Below, in pieces: positions 1 to 8,824 of a stretch of 64,000 bases of DNA. The translations under genes and the position numbers were made by a program. The notes below the pieces were generated by a model that saw only the letters and a program-made list of their open reading frames with translations, ran no database searches and had not been told where the DNA came from. Each line of letters opens with the position of its first letter. The stretch's first letter is position 1. The stretch spans positions 3,121,001-3,185,000 of the forward strand of contig CP016093.1 in NCBI GenBank assembly GCA_001664005.1. Direction: 5' to 3'. The DNA comes from Rhizobiales bacterium NRL2. Its GTDB lineage: Bacteria; Pseudomonadota; Alphaproteobacteria; Minwuiales; Minwuiaceae.

Positions 1-914
1 GCGGCGATCAGGTACTGATATGCGGCGGTGCCCAGTTGGCGTTGAACGTTGCGCTCAACACCTTCATCCGGCGCGGCGAACGCGTCCTTGGGGAAGCGAT
101 CAGCTACGCCGGGTTGCGGGCGATCTGCGCAATCCACGAAATTGAGCTGCAAGGCCTGGAGATCGACGAGAACGGGCTCGTTCCGGCTGCGCTCGATCAA
201 GCGTGTAGAGCGGGGCTCGGCAGCACGGTGGTCGTTCAGCCCACACTCCATAATCCGACCACGGCGCTCATGCCTCTGGAGCGGCGGCGCGAAATCGCCG
301 AACTGGCGAAGAAGTACGACTTGCTGCTCATCGAAGATGACACCGCCGGCGGCATGCTGATGGACCGGCCGCCGCCGATCGCCACCCTTGCGCCGGATCA
401 CACCATCTACATCAACAGCGTTTCCAAATGCATGAGCCCCGCGCTGCGGCTCGGCTACATGGCGGCACCGCGCCAGTTGGTGGATCGGTTGGAGCGCGTA
501 CTCCACACGCTGTCACTCGGAGCGCCGCCCCTGGTCTCGGACGTGATGTCCGTCCTGCTTTCGTCGGGCTCGGCCGACAGAATCATCGACATGAACTTCA
601 AGGAGACCCTGCAACGGCAGTCGATCGTCGCGGAAATACTGGGCCACAACGACATCCGCAGCCGTCCGGGAGCGTTCTTCGCTTGGCTGCAATTGCCTAG
701 CTACTGGCAGGCCCACGAATTCGTGGCAAGCGCACTGCGCGAGGGGGTCAATGTCACCGACGGCGACAATTTTCTGGTCGACCGCGGAATTCCGTTGAAT
801 GCCGTACGAATCTCTATCGACGGCGCGCCGGGCCAAGATACGCTGCGGCACGGTCTCGAGATCCTTTCGCGGCTCTTGCACCAGGAACCAAAGGCCTGGA
901 TGGCGGTTGTCTGA
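1..914 (+). CDS. MocR-type GntR-family regulator, aminotransferase-like domain (5' end missing)
   Basis: The reading frame is open from the left edge to a TGA at 912-914, so the N-terminus, where a winged-helix DNA-binding domain would lie, is outside the window. The visible 300 or so residues are a fold-type I PLP aminotransferase-like domain. The motif QPTLHNPTTALMP resembles the family's conserved HQxPxG segment, and SVSK (Lys codon 426-428) supplies the lysine expected to bind PLP, followed by the usual Arg in ALRLGYMAAP. MocR proteins sense PLP-linked amino compounds and usually regulate adjacent genes. Here the neighbour (alpha/beta hydrolase) is convergent 17 bp away. A stand-alone class I aminotransferase cannot be excluded because the N-terminus is not visible. 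A TTG at 36 is not a credible start because the frame and homology continue upstream of it. Confidence 0.75.
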   Translation, partial: GDQVLICGGAQLALNVALNTFIRRGERVLGEAISYAGLRAICAIHEIELQGLEIDENGLVPAALDQACRAGLGSTVVVQPTLHNPTTALMPLERRREIAELAKKYDLLLIEDDTAGGMLMDRPPPIATLAPDHTIYINSVSKCMSPALRLGYMAAPRQLVDRLERVLHTLSLGAPPLVSDVMSVLLSSGSADRIIDMNFKETLQRQSIVAEILGHNDIRSRPGAFFAWLQLPSYWQAHEFVASALREGVNVTDGDNFLVDRGIPLNAVRISIDGAPGQDTLRHGLEILSRLLHQEPKAWMAVV

Positions 915-931
915 TTGGTCCATGGCGCGCT

Positions 932-1822
932 TCAATGCACGCCGAGGCTGCCCACAAAGAGATCGTTGACCCGGTCGGCGGCGTCATAAGCCACCCAGTG
1001 GCCCGCGCCTTTGACGATCGTCGTTCGCATGGCCGGGAACTCCCGGTTGAGGCGGCCCAGGCAGGCGGCGACGTTAGGCTGCAGATAGCGGTCGCGGTCG
1101 CCAGCGATCACGTGGGCCCTGGACGCGATATCCGGCATGACGTCCAGGGTCGCCGACGAGTCGGAAATCGGCATGCCGATCAGCCGCCGGCGGCGGGACG
1201 TCAGACGGAACTGGATATCGACGGCCAATTCATCGACCTGTGAGGGAACGCCGATCATGCTGACCCCGAGGTTGTGGCGAACGACTGCGCGCTGTTCAGC
1301 AACGGAGGCCCTGTAGGGGCGGCGCAGCATCCCTTCGCTATTGTCGGCCCAGCCTGCTCCCAGGCCCGCTGGTCCCAGCAGGAATACCTGTCGGACATAT
1401 GTCCCCAGCGCCGCCGCGGCATGCGCCGTGATTACCGAACCGAGCGAGAATCCGCCGAGAACAAGGTCGCCTTCAGGCGCCAGTTTTCTGATGCCGGACA
1501 CGACAATCTCCGCCAGGCGCGGGGCGTCTACCGGCGGCGAGAGGGGATCGGAATCGCCCAGTCCGGGAAGGTCTCCAGCGATGACCTTGCCATGTTTCGA
1601 AAGAGGCCCGATGTTGCGGATCCAGTGTTCCCAAGATCCATGGCCGCCATGCAGCAGCACGATCGGTCGACCCTTTCCCCATATCCGCCAGACCATTTCG
1701 CCGTCGCCGCAGGATGTTCCGACACGCTCGGCTTCCGAACCGAGACGAGCAGGAAGTTCCTGACCGGTCGTCAAGGGCAACTCAGAGACGGCCGTCGACA
1801 GCCGGCCCCGATCCCTCGACAA
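932..1822 (-). CDS. alpha/beta hydrolase
   Basis: This 296-residue protein is probably a soluble hydrolase. It has the oxyanion-hole HGG motif near residues 58-60 (LLHGGHGSWEHW), the nucleophile elbow GFSLGS with Ser126, an acidic residue in AGDRDRYL, and a C-terminal catalytic His in GAGHWVAYD. The order and spacing are those of the canonical alpha/beta-hydrolase triad. The start is a TTG at 1822, supported by a GGGAGG ribosome-binding site five bases upstream; the resulting 41-bp overlap with the rhodanese gene implies translational coupling. The substrate is not predictable. Given the cluster, a CoA thioester, lactone or ring-cleavage product is plausible. Meta-cleavage-product hydrolases and haloperoxidase-like esterases share this fold. 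Confidence 0.8.
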   Translation of the reverse strand: MSRDRGRLSTAVSELPLTTGQELPARLGSEAERVGTSCGDGEMVWRIWGKGRPIVLLHGGHGSWEHWIRNIGPLSKHGKVIAGDLPGLGDSDPLSPPVDAPRLAEIVVSGIRKLAPEGDLVLGGFSLGSVITAHAAAALGTYVRQVFLLGPAGLGAGWADNSEGMLRRPYRASVAEQRAVVRHNLGVSMIGVPSQVDELAVDIQFRLTSRRRRLIGMPISDSSATLDVMPDIASRAHVIAGDRDRYLQPNVAACLGRLNREFPAMRTTIVKGAGHWVAYDAADRVNDLFVGSLGVH

Positions 1823-3377
1823 GTTCCACCTCCCATTTTAGGTAACGGAGCATGCCTTCCTTGCCCTGCTTGTAGGGCGGCAACACGTAGTCGTCGCCGC
1901 CATAGGTTTCGCCCGGCTCGCCTTTTTCGATCGCGCCTCCGGCCTTCTCCCAGGCGCGCGTTCCACCGCGCAGCACGGCGACGTCGCGATAGCCCTCGGC
2001 CGCGAGTGTGGCCGCCGCATAGGCGGCCTGGCCTTCATCGCGCGCCGTCACCAGCAGCGACCGGTCGGGCGCGGCGATCTCGCCGACCTTCAGTTCCAGC
2101 CAACCCCGTGGCAACCAGCGCGCGCCGGGAAGATGCCCGCCGGCGTACTGACGGCTCGGCCCGACATCGATGACCACGGGAGCCGCCTCACCCTTGAGCG
2201 CAGTCCGGGCATCGACGGGATCGACGAACCGCGCGGCCTGCCGGGCCTCCACCAGGCCCAGCGGTTCCGGTCTCGGTCGGCCGGTCTCGAGCGCCCGCCC
2301 TTCCCCGCGCCATGCGGGTACACCACCGGCAAGCCGGGCCACGTTGAGATAGCCCATCCGCCGCAGCCAGTAGCCCGTCATGGCTGCCCGTGCATCTCCG
2401 TCATCCACCAGCAGGATCTCACCCGACGGGACCGCGAAGAAGTCGTCCGCGCGCTGGATGGCCTGGCCGCCGGGTAGCGCCGAAGTGCCCGGGATATGCC
2501 CCTCCATGTAGGTAGCCAGGCTGCGGACATCGAAGGCGTACACGTTGGACGTCCCCCGCTTTCGCAATCGGCTGGCCAGGTCATCGGTCGACAAGACTTC
2601 GACACCCGCCTCGCCGGCCAGGCGCTCGGCCGCGTCGCGGGCATGGTGCAGCGACTCCTCGCTCGGTTCTTCCAGGCTGCGATGTCTGTCGCTCTCCAGC
2701 GACAGGTCTTCCAGCAGCCAGCCGGACGTGCCGTTCTCCATCGCATAGACATTCTCGACGCCGAGCAGGTGGAGCGTACGCGCTGCGATGATGCTTCGCG
2801 TGCGCCCGGCACAATTGACGACGACGGTCTCGTGTTTTCGGCCGAGGTCGAAGGCATTGAGGATCAGATCGAAGGAGGGCGCCTCGACGCCACTCGGAAT
2901 ATGGCCTTCCCGGTACTCCTCCGGCGTTCGCACGTCGCAGATGATCAGGTCCTCGCCGTCCTCCATGCGCCGCCGGATATCGGCGGCGGTCAGGGCCGGC
3001 GGATGCTCCTGCGTGTGAACCCGTTCGCCGAACGCCTTCGACGGCACGTTCGAGCCGGAAATGACGGGCTGTCCCGCAGCACGCCAAACGGGCAATCCAC
3101 CCGTCAGAAAGCCGGCCCGGGCATAGCCCAGCCGCGACAGCGTCTCGGCGGCGAGACGGGCACGTCCGTCGCCGTCATCGTAGACGATGATCGTCGTATC
3201 GCGGGCCGGGACCAGATCACCGATCCGGTACTCCAACTGCCGACGGGGTAGCGAGGTGGCTCCGAAGATGTGGCATGCGTCGGATTCGCCGCGCTCCCGC
3301 ACGTCGAGCAGGGCCCAGTCACGAGTCGCCTCCGCGTTTCTCAACTCCGCCAGTTGCTCCACCGAATACTCGATCAT
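1782..3377 (-). CDS. four-domain rhodanese-like sulfurtransferase
   Basis: The protein has 531 residues and carries four rhodanese modules at about residues 4-103, 128-232, 270-370 and 395-500. Only module 2 has an active-site loop with cysteine (NCAGRTR, Cys189). Modules 1 and 3 have Asp in the loop (DDGDGRA, DDGDARA) and module 4 reads ARDEGQA, so three are probably structural. I place the start at ATG 3377 because GGGGAGG lies eight bases upstream; the open frame extends 43 codons further but without a site. Rhodaneses transfer sulfane sulfur from persulfide donors such as thiosulfate. The gene is first in a two-gene unit with the hydrolase and diverges from the carboxyltransferase gene. 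A sulfur-containing substrate for the cluster, or disposal of a thiol product, is an inference. Confidence 0.85.
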   Translation of the reverse strand: MIEYSVEQLAELRNAEATRDWALLDVRERGESDACHIFGATSLPRRQLEYRIGDLVPARDTTIIVYDDGDGRARLAAETLSRLGYARAGFLTGGLPVWRAAGQPVISGSNVPSKAFGERVHTQEHPPALTAADIRRRMEDGEDLIICDVRTPEEYREGHIPSGVEAPSFDLILNAFDLGRKHETVVVNCAGRTRSIIAARTLHLLGVENVYAMENGTSGWLLEDLSLESDRHRSLEEPSEESLHHARDAAERLAGEAGVEVLSTDDLASRLRKRGTSNVYAFDVRSLATYMEGHIPGTSALPGGQAIQRADDFFAVPSGEILLVDDGDARAAMTGYWLRRMGYLNVARLAGGVPAWRGEGRALETGRPRPEPLGLVEARQAARFVDPVDARTALKGEAAPVVIDVGPSRQYAGGHLPGARWLPRGWLELKVGEIAAPDRSLLVTARDEGQAAYAAATLAAEGYRDVAVLRGGTRAWEKAGGAIEKGEPGETYGGDDYVLPPYKQGKEGMLRYLKWEVELVEGSGPAVDGRL

Positions 3378-3628
3378 CGTCGTTTCCTCCCCGATAACCA
3401 CAGTCTTGCGCCTGGCAGCATGCAACACGGCTACCCCGGCCAGTCCCTGCAGGATAAATGTCGTAGGTACAATTTGTATCATTATTGCTTGCATCATTGT
3501 GCACAATCAAGCCAGACTTGGCGTAACAACAAGTGAGACCGTCCCCGAGTTGCAGGGCCCTTCCCCGGATAGCCAAGCTGACCGGAATCTTGCGTGCGGA
3601 CGGATCGTAAGGAGTAAACGGGAACCCG
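3378..3628. promoter_or_regulatory. divergent promoter region between rhodanese and carboxyltransferase genes
   Basis: This 251-bp non-coding interval must drive both divergent units. It contains an AT-rich core (about 3450-3515) with two short palindromes: TACAATTTGTA at 3468-3478 and ATTGTGCACAAT at 3496-3507. Such TTGT...ACAA symmetry resembles sites of GntR/FCD-type repressors, but no such regulator gene is adjacent. A poor minus-strand promoter TTGTGC-16 bp-TAATGA overlaps the second palindrome, which would suit repression. Promoter placement is tentative. Confidence 0.45.
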
Positions 3629-5167
3629 ATGGACAAATCGTTGCTGGATGAACTGGAAGCCCGCCGGCGTGAGGGTAAGGCCATGGGCGGGCCCGAGAAG
3701 CTCAAAGCACATGAGGCCGCCGGAAAATTGAATGCTCGCGAGCGGCTCGACATCCTGCTCGATCCGGGAACGTTCGTGGAAATTGGCGTCCTCAACCGCA
3801 GCCAGACTCCGGAGCTCCACTCGCGCACGCCGGCCGACGGCCTCGTCGCGGGATACGGCAAAATCGATGGCCGAACAGTCTACGTCACTTCAGAGGACAA
3901 GACGATCCAGGCGGGAACCCGCGGCCGGGTCGCGGAAAAGAAGAGCAAGCGCATCCGCGAACTCGCGGTCAAACACGGCGCGCCGTACATCACGCTGATG
4001 GAGGCTGGCGCCGGGCGTTTCCAGGAAATGAGCGGCGCCCTGGCTGCCGATGTCGGTTACCGGTTCCTCGAGCACTACAACATGTCCGGCCGGGTGCCAC
4101 AGTGCGCCGTGTTCATGGGCGCATGCTTCGGCGGTCCCTCATTCACGGCAATGCAGTCGGATTTCGTCAGTATTGTCCGCGGAATGGGACATATCGGCAT
4201 GTCAGGACCACCGCTGGTCCGCGTCGGTCTGGGCCGCGAAGTCACCATGGAAGAACTGGGCGGAGCGACAAAGAGCGCCTCCGAAACTGGCCAGGCCGAT
4301 CATCTGGCCGAAGACGAAAGAGAAGCACTTCAGTCCATAAGGGATTTCCTGTCCTTCTTCCCGTCCAATTCCGGGGAACTGCCACCGCCCGCTGAACCGG
4401 AACCGGCGCCCATTGATTCCGAACAGGGCCGGACCCGTATCACGGAGTTGGTCAGCGAAGACGGCCGCAAGGCCTATGACGGTCGCGAGTTGGTTCGGCT
4501 CGTCACCGATGGAGGCCGCATCTTTCCCTATCGGGCCGATTACGGCCGCAGTCTCGTCACAGCCTGGGGCCGCGTGAATGGCGAGTCGGTTGGGTTCGTC
4601 GCCAACAATCCGATATTCCTGGCCGGCACGATCGACGACAAGGCCGCGATAAAGGTCAGAAAGTTCGTGGATCTCTGCGACGCCTTCCATATCCCCATGG
4701 TTTTCTTCATCGATTGCCCAGGATTCATGGTGGGCCCCGAGATCGAAAGCAAACGCATGGTCAGCCATGCCTCGCGTCTTCTGAACTCCATGATCGGCGC
4801 GACGGTCCCCCGGGCGACAATCGTGGTCCGCAAAGGCATTGGCCTCGCCTATCTGGCCTTGGGTGGACGGCCCGTAAACCCGGATGTCATCGTCGGCTGG
4901 CCGACAGCACATTTTGATCCGATGGGGCCTCTGGCTGGCGTTGAACTGGTTCATGCCCGTGCCATCGCCCAGGCCGAGGACCCCGACGCCCATCGTTCCG
5001 AGCTGATCGAAAAGGCAAAGAAAGACGCTCTCGGTTACCGGGCCGCGGAAATGCATCTGATCGACGACATCATTCACCCCGCTGAGACCAGGGACGTGAT
5101 CGCGGGAATGATCGAACGGGCGAAGGCCGACCGCCGGACCGGCTTCAAGCACCGCATCGATCCCTGA
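3629..5167 (+). CDS. acyl-CoA carboxylase, carboxyltransferase (beta) subunit
   Basis: The 512-residue protein matches the propionyl-CoA/methylcrotonyl-CoA carboxyltransferase family over its whole length. The N-terminus has the family's KLNARERLDILLDPGTF segment, and the C-terminal half has GFVANNP, FIDCPGFMVG and a RKGIGLAYLALGG-type stretch. These subunits move the carboxyl group from carboxybiotin to an acyl-CoA. No biotin carboxylase or biotin-carrier subunit is encoded in this window, so it must use a partner from elsewhere, or act in the reverse direction as a decarboxylase component. The ATG at 3629 has only a distant AAGGAG. It is followed 31 bp later by the flavoprotein gene, suggesting one transcript. 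Substrate specificity cannot be read from sequence. Confidence 0.88.
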   Translation: MDKSLLDELEARRREGKAMGGPEKLKAHEAAGKLNARERLDILLDPGTFVEIGVLNRSQTPELHSRTPADGLVAGYGKIDGRTVYVTSEDKTIQAGTRGRVAEKKSKRIRELAVKHGAPYITLMEAGAGRFQEMSGALAADVGYRFLEHYNMSGRVPQCAVFMGACFGGPSFTAMQSDFVSIVRGMGHIGMSGPPLVRVGLGREVTMEELGGATKSASETGQADHLAEDEREALQSIRDFLSFFPSNSGELPPPAEPEPAPIDSEQGRTRITELVSEDGRKAYDGRELVRLVTDGGRIFPYRADYGRSLVTAWGRVNGESVGFVANNPIFLAGTIDDKAAIKVRKFVDLCDAFHIPMVFFIDCPGFMVGPEIESKRMVSHASRLLNSMIGATVPRATIVVRKGIGLAYLALGGRPVNPDVIVGWPTAHFDPMGPLAGVELVHARAIAQAEDPDAHRSELIEKAKKDALGYRAAEMHLIDDIIHPAETRDVIAGMIERAKADRRTGFKHRIDP

Positions 5168-5198
5168 ACGCTCCGGGGGAACCACGAGATCGGCACGA

Positions 5199-6788
5199 AT
5201 GATCATGGAAGTCGACCAAGACGATAGCGCCTGGACACGAACGGTCGATGTCGCGGTCGTTGGCTTTGGCGCCGCTGGCGCCATTGCGGCGATTGAAGCT
5301 GCAGATGCTGGCGCCACCGTCGAGGTTCTCGAGAAGATGCCGTTCCCGGGCGGACTCTCGGCGGTTTCGGCCGGAGGACTTCGATATACGACCGACGCGG
5401 ATGCCGCGTTCACCTATCTGCAATCGACCTGTGGCGGGAAAACGCCAGACGACGTTCTTCGCGTTCTGGCCGATGGCATGCTCGGGCTGCCAGACTATCT
5501 GGACGGACTTGCGGCAGCCTGCGGCGCGACGGTGAAACGGATCTCCGCGGTCGGTAACTACCCCTTTCCCGGCTACGAAACCCTCGGATTCTGTCAGGTT
5601 GACGAAGTGCCGTCACTTACCGGGGCGACGGCGTGGCACGCCGTCGAGGGCCCCCGTGACGGCGCAAAGCTGCTGGCCATTCTGGAAACGAACATGGCCT
5701 CGCGCCGCATCGCCACCCGCTTCGGCACGGCCGCGCGGCGGCTGATCCGCGACGGTTCGGGCCGCGTCCTCGGCCTGGTTGCCGAAAGAGGTGGCGAGAC
5801 AGTGCGCATTCGCGCCCGCGGAGGCGTCGTCCTTGCCTGCGGCGGCTTCGAGAACAACCCGGCGATGCAGGCCCAGTATTTCGAGACGGGTCCGGTCGTG
5901 CCCGGCTCGTTTCTGGGCAACACGGGCGACGGCATCCTGATGGCGCAGGAGGTCGGCGCCGACCTCTGGCACATGTGGCATTATCACGGTCCCTACGGCA
6001 TGCGGCATCCGGACCCTGAATACCGCCTGGGCTTCTTCATGAAGGCACTGCCGATGTGGACGCCGGGCCGAGACGACGCGGTCTCGAACCTGGGCGTCAC
6101 CGACGCGGAAGGCCAACCCTCCCAACAACGGGCAGTGGTCGAGATTCCTTGGATACTCGTCGATCAGGACGGCCGACGATTCATGGACGAGTATCCGCCT
6201 TACATGAGCGACACAGGCGTCCGGCCATTCGATACCTTCGACCCAGTGAAGCAGCGCTACCCCAGACTGCCGGCTTTTGCATTGCTCGACGAACCGGGCC
6301 GGAAGCGCATCCCCATCGGCCGCGCGGTGGCCAACGACCTCGACCACCGCTATCGCTGGAGCGGTGACAACAGCGCCGAAATAGAGCTCGGTATCTTGAA
6401 ACAGGCGTCGACGATCGCCGCCCTGGCCGAACGGATCGGTGTCCCGGCGGCGGCGCTCGAAAGGACGGTGGCGGCCTGGAACGACGCTTGCGCTCGGGGC
6501 GAAGATGACGCCTTTGGTCGCCGCGACGATACAATGGTACCGATCGTCACGCCGCCGTTTCTCGCCGCCGAGGTCTGGCCAATGGTGATCAACACCCAGG
6601 GCGGGCCCGTCCACGACAGCCGCCAGCGCGTGCTGAATCCGTTCGGCGAACCGATCCTGGGGCTTTATGCAGCGGGCGAACTCGGCAGCGTTTTTGGCCA
6701 TATCTACCTGGCCGGGGGCAACCTGGCCGAATGCGTGGTTGGCGGCCGTATTGCCGGGCGCGAGGCCGCCCGCCTCGCAGACCACTAA
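5199..6788 (+). CDS. FAD-dependent oxidoreductase, fumarate reductase/KstD-like flavoprotein
   Basis: This 529-residue protein begins with a Rossmann dinucleotide site VVGFGAAGA (Gly22, Gly24, Gly27), followed by an acidic strand end in VEVLEKMPFPGG. It ends with the family's second FAD contact, AAGELGSVFGHIYLAGGNLAE. The architecture is that of the fumarate reductase/succinate dehydrogenase flavoprotein family, which includes ketosteroid delta-1-dehydrogenases, tricarballylate dehydrogenase and flavocytochrome c. No heme-binding CxxCH or N-terminal export signal is visible, so it should be cytosolic. It probably introduces or reduces a C=C bond next to a carbonyl or carboxylate. It lies 31 bp downstream of the carboxyltransferase gene and overlaps the convergent SDR gene by four bases. 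Confidence 0.85.
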   Translation: MIMEVDQDDSAWTRTVDVAVVGFGAAGAIAAIEAADAGATVEVLEKMPFPGGLSAVSAGGLRYTTDADAAFTYLQSTCGGKTPDDVLRVLADGMLGLPDYLDGLAAACGATVKRISAVGNYPFPGYETLGFCQVDEVPSLTGATAWHAVEGPRDGAKLLAILETNMASRRIATRFGTAARRLIRDGSGRVLGLVAERGGETVRIRARGGVVLACGGFENNPAMQAQYFETGPVVPGSFLGNTGDGILMAQEVGADLWHMWHYHGPYGMRHPDPEYRLGFFMKALPMWTPGRDDAVSNLGVTDAEGQPSQQRAVVEIPWILVDQDGRRFMDEYPPYMSDTGVRPFDTFDPVKQRYPRLPAFALLDEPGRKRIPIGRAVANDLDHRYRWSGDNSAEIELGILKQASTIAALAERIGVPAAALERTVAAWNDACARGEDDAFGRRDDTMVPIVTPPFLAAEVWPMVINTQGGPVHDSRQRVLNPFGEPILGLYAAGELGSVFGHIYLAGGNLAECVVGGRIAGREAARLADH

Positions 6789-7570
6789 CCGCCATCCACC
6801 TCGATCACTCCGCCATTGACGAAACCCGCCGCGTCAGAGACCGCAAAAAGAACAGCAGCCGAGACCTCCGCCGCCGTGCCAAGCCGCCCGAGAGCGTTGG
6901 AGCTACGGATTCTCTCTGCCGCCGCGGCGTCGTCGCCGTCCGACGAAGCGGCCTGGACCGCCGCCAGCCGAGGCGACTGGATGACGCCGGGCGAAACCGC
7001 GAGCACCCTGATCCCCTCTCGGCCATAGACGCCTGCCAGACCGCGGACAAGGAGATTGACCGCAGCATTGACGCTGGAGCCCGGCAGGTGAACGTCACGG
7101 GGTATACGGCCGCCCTTTCCGGTGACGCAAACGATGCGTCCGCCGCCACGCGACCGCATGAGCGGCACCGCGGCACGAATCGCGCGGACATATCCCAGAT
7201 ACTTGGTCTGCAGGACCTCTTCCCAGTCGTCATCGGAAAGCAACAGGAAATCGCCAAAGGTCGGCACGGTCGTGGTGTTCACCAGGATGTCGAGTCCGCC
7301 GGCCGCGTCACCGATATAAGACGCGGCCCGGTCGACGCTTTTCCGGTCGGTGACATCGACGGCGAGGCCATGCACGCCACCTGGACCGTCGATGCCTTCG
7401 AGAGTACTGGCGATTTTCGCCTCGCTTCGCCCCGAACAAAAAACCGTCGCGCCGGCCGCGGCCAGATCGAGCGCCATCCGCGCGCCAAGCGTCCCGGTGG
7501 CGCCAACAACCCAGGCTATTTTGCCTTCCAGTCCGCGTTCCAGGGGGAGCCCTCCAGTGCGATCCGCCAC
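6785..7570 (-). CDS. SDR-family protein lacking the YxxxK catalytic pair
   Basis: The 261-residue protein has the SDR fold: a nucleotide-binding GATGTLGA at about 23-30, Asp72 in VDVTD, and the C-terminal VNGGVIEVDGG ending typical of classical SDRs. The catalytic YxxxK position, however, reads GSSVN (Gly164 to Asn168), the preceding serine motif reads VTGKGG, and the usual NNAG motif is NTTT. It is therefore unlikely to be an ordinary alcohol dehydrogenase; it may bind NAD(P) for a different reaction or act structurally. It starts at GTG 7570, two bases after the dehydrogenase stop, so it is translationally coupled to that gene. The sequence is otherwise intact, which argues against a dying gene. 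Confidence 0.82.
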   Translation of the reverse strand: MADRTGGLPLERGLEGKIAWVVGATGTLGARMALDLAAAGATVFCSGRSEAKIASTLEGIDGPGGVHGLAVDVTDRKSVDRAASYIGDAAGGLDILVNTTTVPTFGDFLLLSDDDWEEVLQTKYLGYVRAIRAAVPLMRSRGGGRIVCVTGKGGRIPRDVHLPGSSVNAAVNLLVRGLAGVYGREGIRVLAVSPGVIQSPRLAAVQAASSDGDDAAAAERIRSSNALGRLGTAAEVSAAVLFAVSDAAGFVNGGVIEVDGG

Positions 7571-7572
7571 GG

Positions 7573-8778
7573 CTACCTCTGCATTGTCGAGTCGAACTCT
7601 TCGCCGAGTTCGGCCTGACCGATAATCTGCGCCGTCCGGTCATGGCCGGCGTGCTGGATATGCGTCTGCACGTTGGCGATCGCCCGACCCAAAGGGAATT
7701 CCTCGAACAGGGCGGTCGAGCCTGAGGCCATCGTTACCTTCTCGCAGACGTCGAGCGCCACGCGCGCGGTCGTGAACTTTGCCGCCATCGCGAGCAGTTC
7801 CGCCTCGACCACGGACTTCGTCTTCCAGGCGCGGATCGCGTCATGGAACAGCGACTCGGCGTTCTGCAGGGCGATCTTCATTTCGCCGGCGCGCAGCAGG
7901 ACGATGGGGTCCTTGCCCTTGCCCTTCTTGGTGATGTAGCCGCGGAACCACTCGTAGACGCCTTCGGCCACGCCCAGATAGTTGGCTGAAAAGCCGAGAT
8001 GGAACTTGCCCTGCCAACGCTGGCGCGGGTAGTCGCCGGCGCTGCCGAGAACGTTTTCCTTCGGCACCTTGACGTCCTTCAGCGTCACCAGCGAACTCAC
8101 AGCGGCACGCATGCCCATCGGGCGGTACCAGTCATCGTCGATTTCGACGCCGTCCTGGCCGGGCTCAATCAGGGTCATGAGGTGATTGTCCGCCCAGTGC
8201 TCGATCCCGTCGATCGAGGTGAAGACGATCGCCACCACCATCATCGGCGCATTGGTCGCGTAGTTCTTGACGCCGTCGACCACATAGCCGCCACCGTCCA
8301 GCGGTCGGGCCTTTGTCGTCATGATGTACATGTGGCGGCGATTTGGCTCGCTGCCAATGCCGGTAACGAGCACCGGACGTTCGGTCTGCGGCTTGATGTA
8401 GCGCTCGTGCTGGTCCGGCGTGCCGATCTGTTCCAGCATCCAGTTGTTGTGATTGTTGACCTGCAGGCAGTGGGCAGTGGAGCCGCAGCCCCTCGCAGTC
8501 ACCCGGATAGCCTGGAGATAGGTCGCCGGATCGTCGGTATCGAGATTACTCCCCTTGCCACCAAGTTCCTTCGATACGGTAGACAGCAGATATCCGCGTT
8601 CAAAGAGATCGCGGATGTTCTCCTCGGGCATCCTGCATTCGGGCTCATAGCGGATACCGCGCTCCCGGAACGTCGACATGGCTAGCTCCGACAATTCCCG
8701 AATGCCGGGAGCGTTGAGCGCATCAACCGGATCGATGAACGCACCGGCGACTTTTTCGCCGGGTTTCGAGTATGTCAT
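7573..8778 (-). CDS. acyl-CoA dehydrogenase family protein (DszC/HpaB-like C-terminus)
   Basis: The 401-residue protein has the acyl-CoA dehydrogenase layout: an N-terminal helical domain, a middle beta domain with the flavin-contact segment VTGIGSEPN, and a C-terminal helical domain. The C-terminal motif HIQHAGHDRTAQIIGQ is characteristic of the acyl-CoA dehydrogenase type 2 group that includes flavin-dependent monooxygenases such as DszC and HpaB-like enzymes. It could therefore dehydrogenate a CoA ester or hydroxylate a substrate with reduced flavin. The start at ATG 8778 is preceded by GGGAGGAG; the open frame runs 15 codons further without a site. It follows the acyl-CoA ligase by 46 bp and precedes the SDR by two. 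Confidence 0.85.
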   Translation of the reverse strand: MTYSKPGEKVAGAFIDPVDALNAPGIRELSELAMSTFRERGIRYEPECRMPEENIRDLFERGYLLSTVSKELGGKGSNLDTDDPATYLQAIRVTARGCGSTAHCLQVNNHNNWMLEQIGTPDQHERYIKPQTERPVLVTGIGSEPNRRHMYIMTTKARPLDGGGYVVDGVKNYATNAPMMVVAIVFTSIDGIEHWADNHLMTLIEPGQDGVEIDDDWYRPMGMRAAVSSLVTLKDVKVPKENVLGSAGDYPRQRWQGKFHLGFSANYLGVAEGVYEWFRGYITKKGKGKDPIVLLRAGEMKIALQNAESLFHDAIRAWKTKSVVEAELLAMAAKFTTARVALDVCEKVTMASGSTALFEEFPLGRAIANVQTHIQHAGHDRTAQIIGQAELGEEFDSTMQR

Positions 8779-8824
8779 TTCTTCTCCTCCCAAGATGAGC
8801 TCCGCCGCCACCCCCGGCAGCAAT

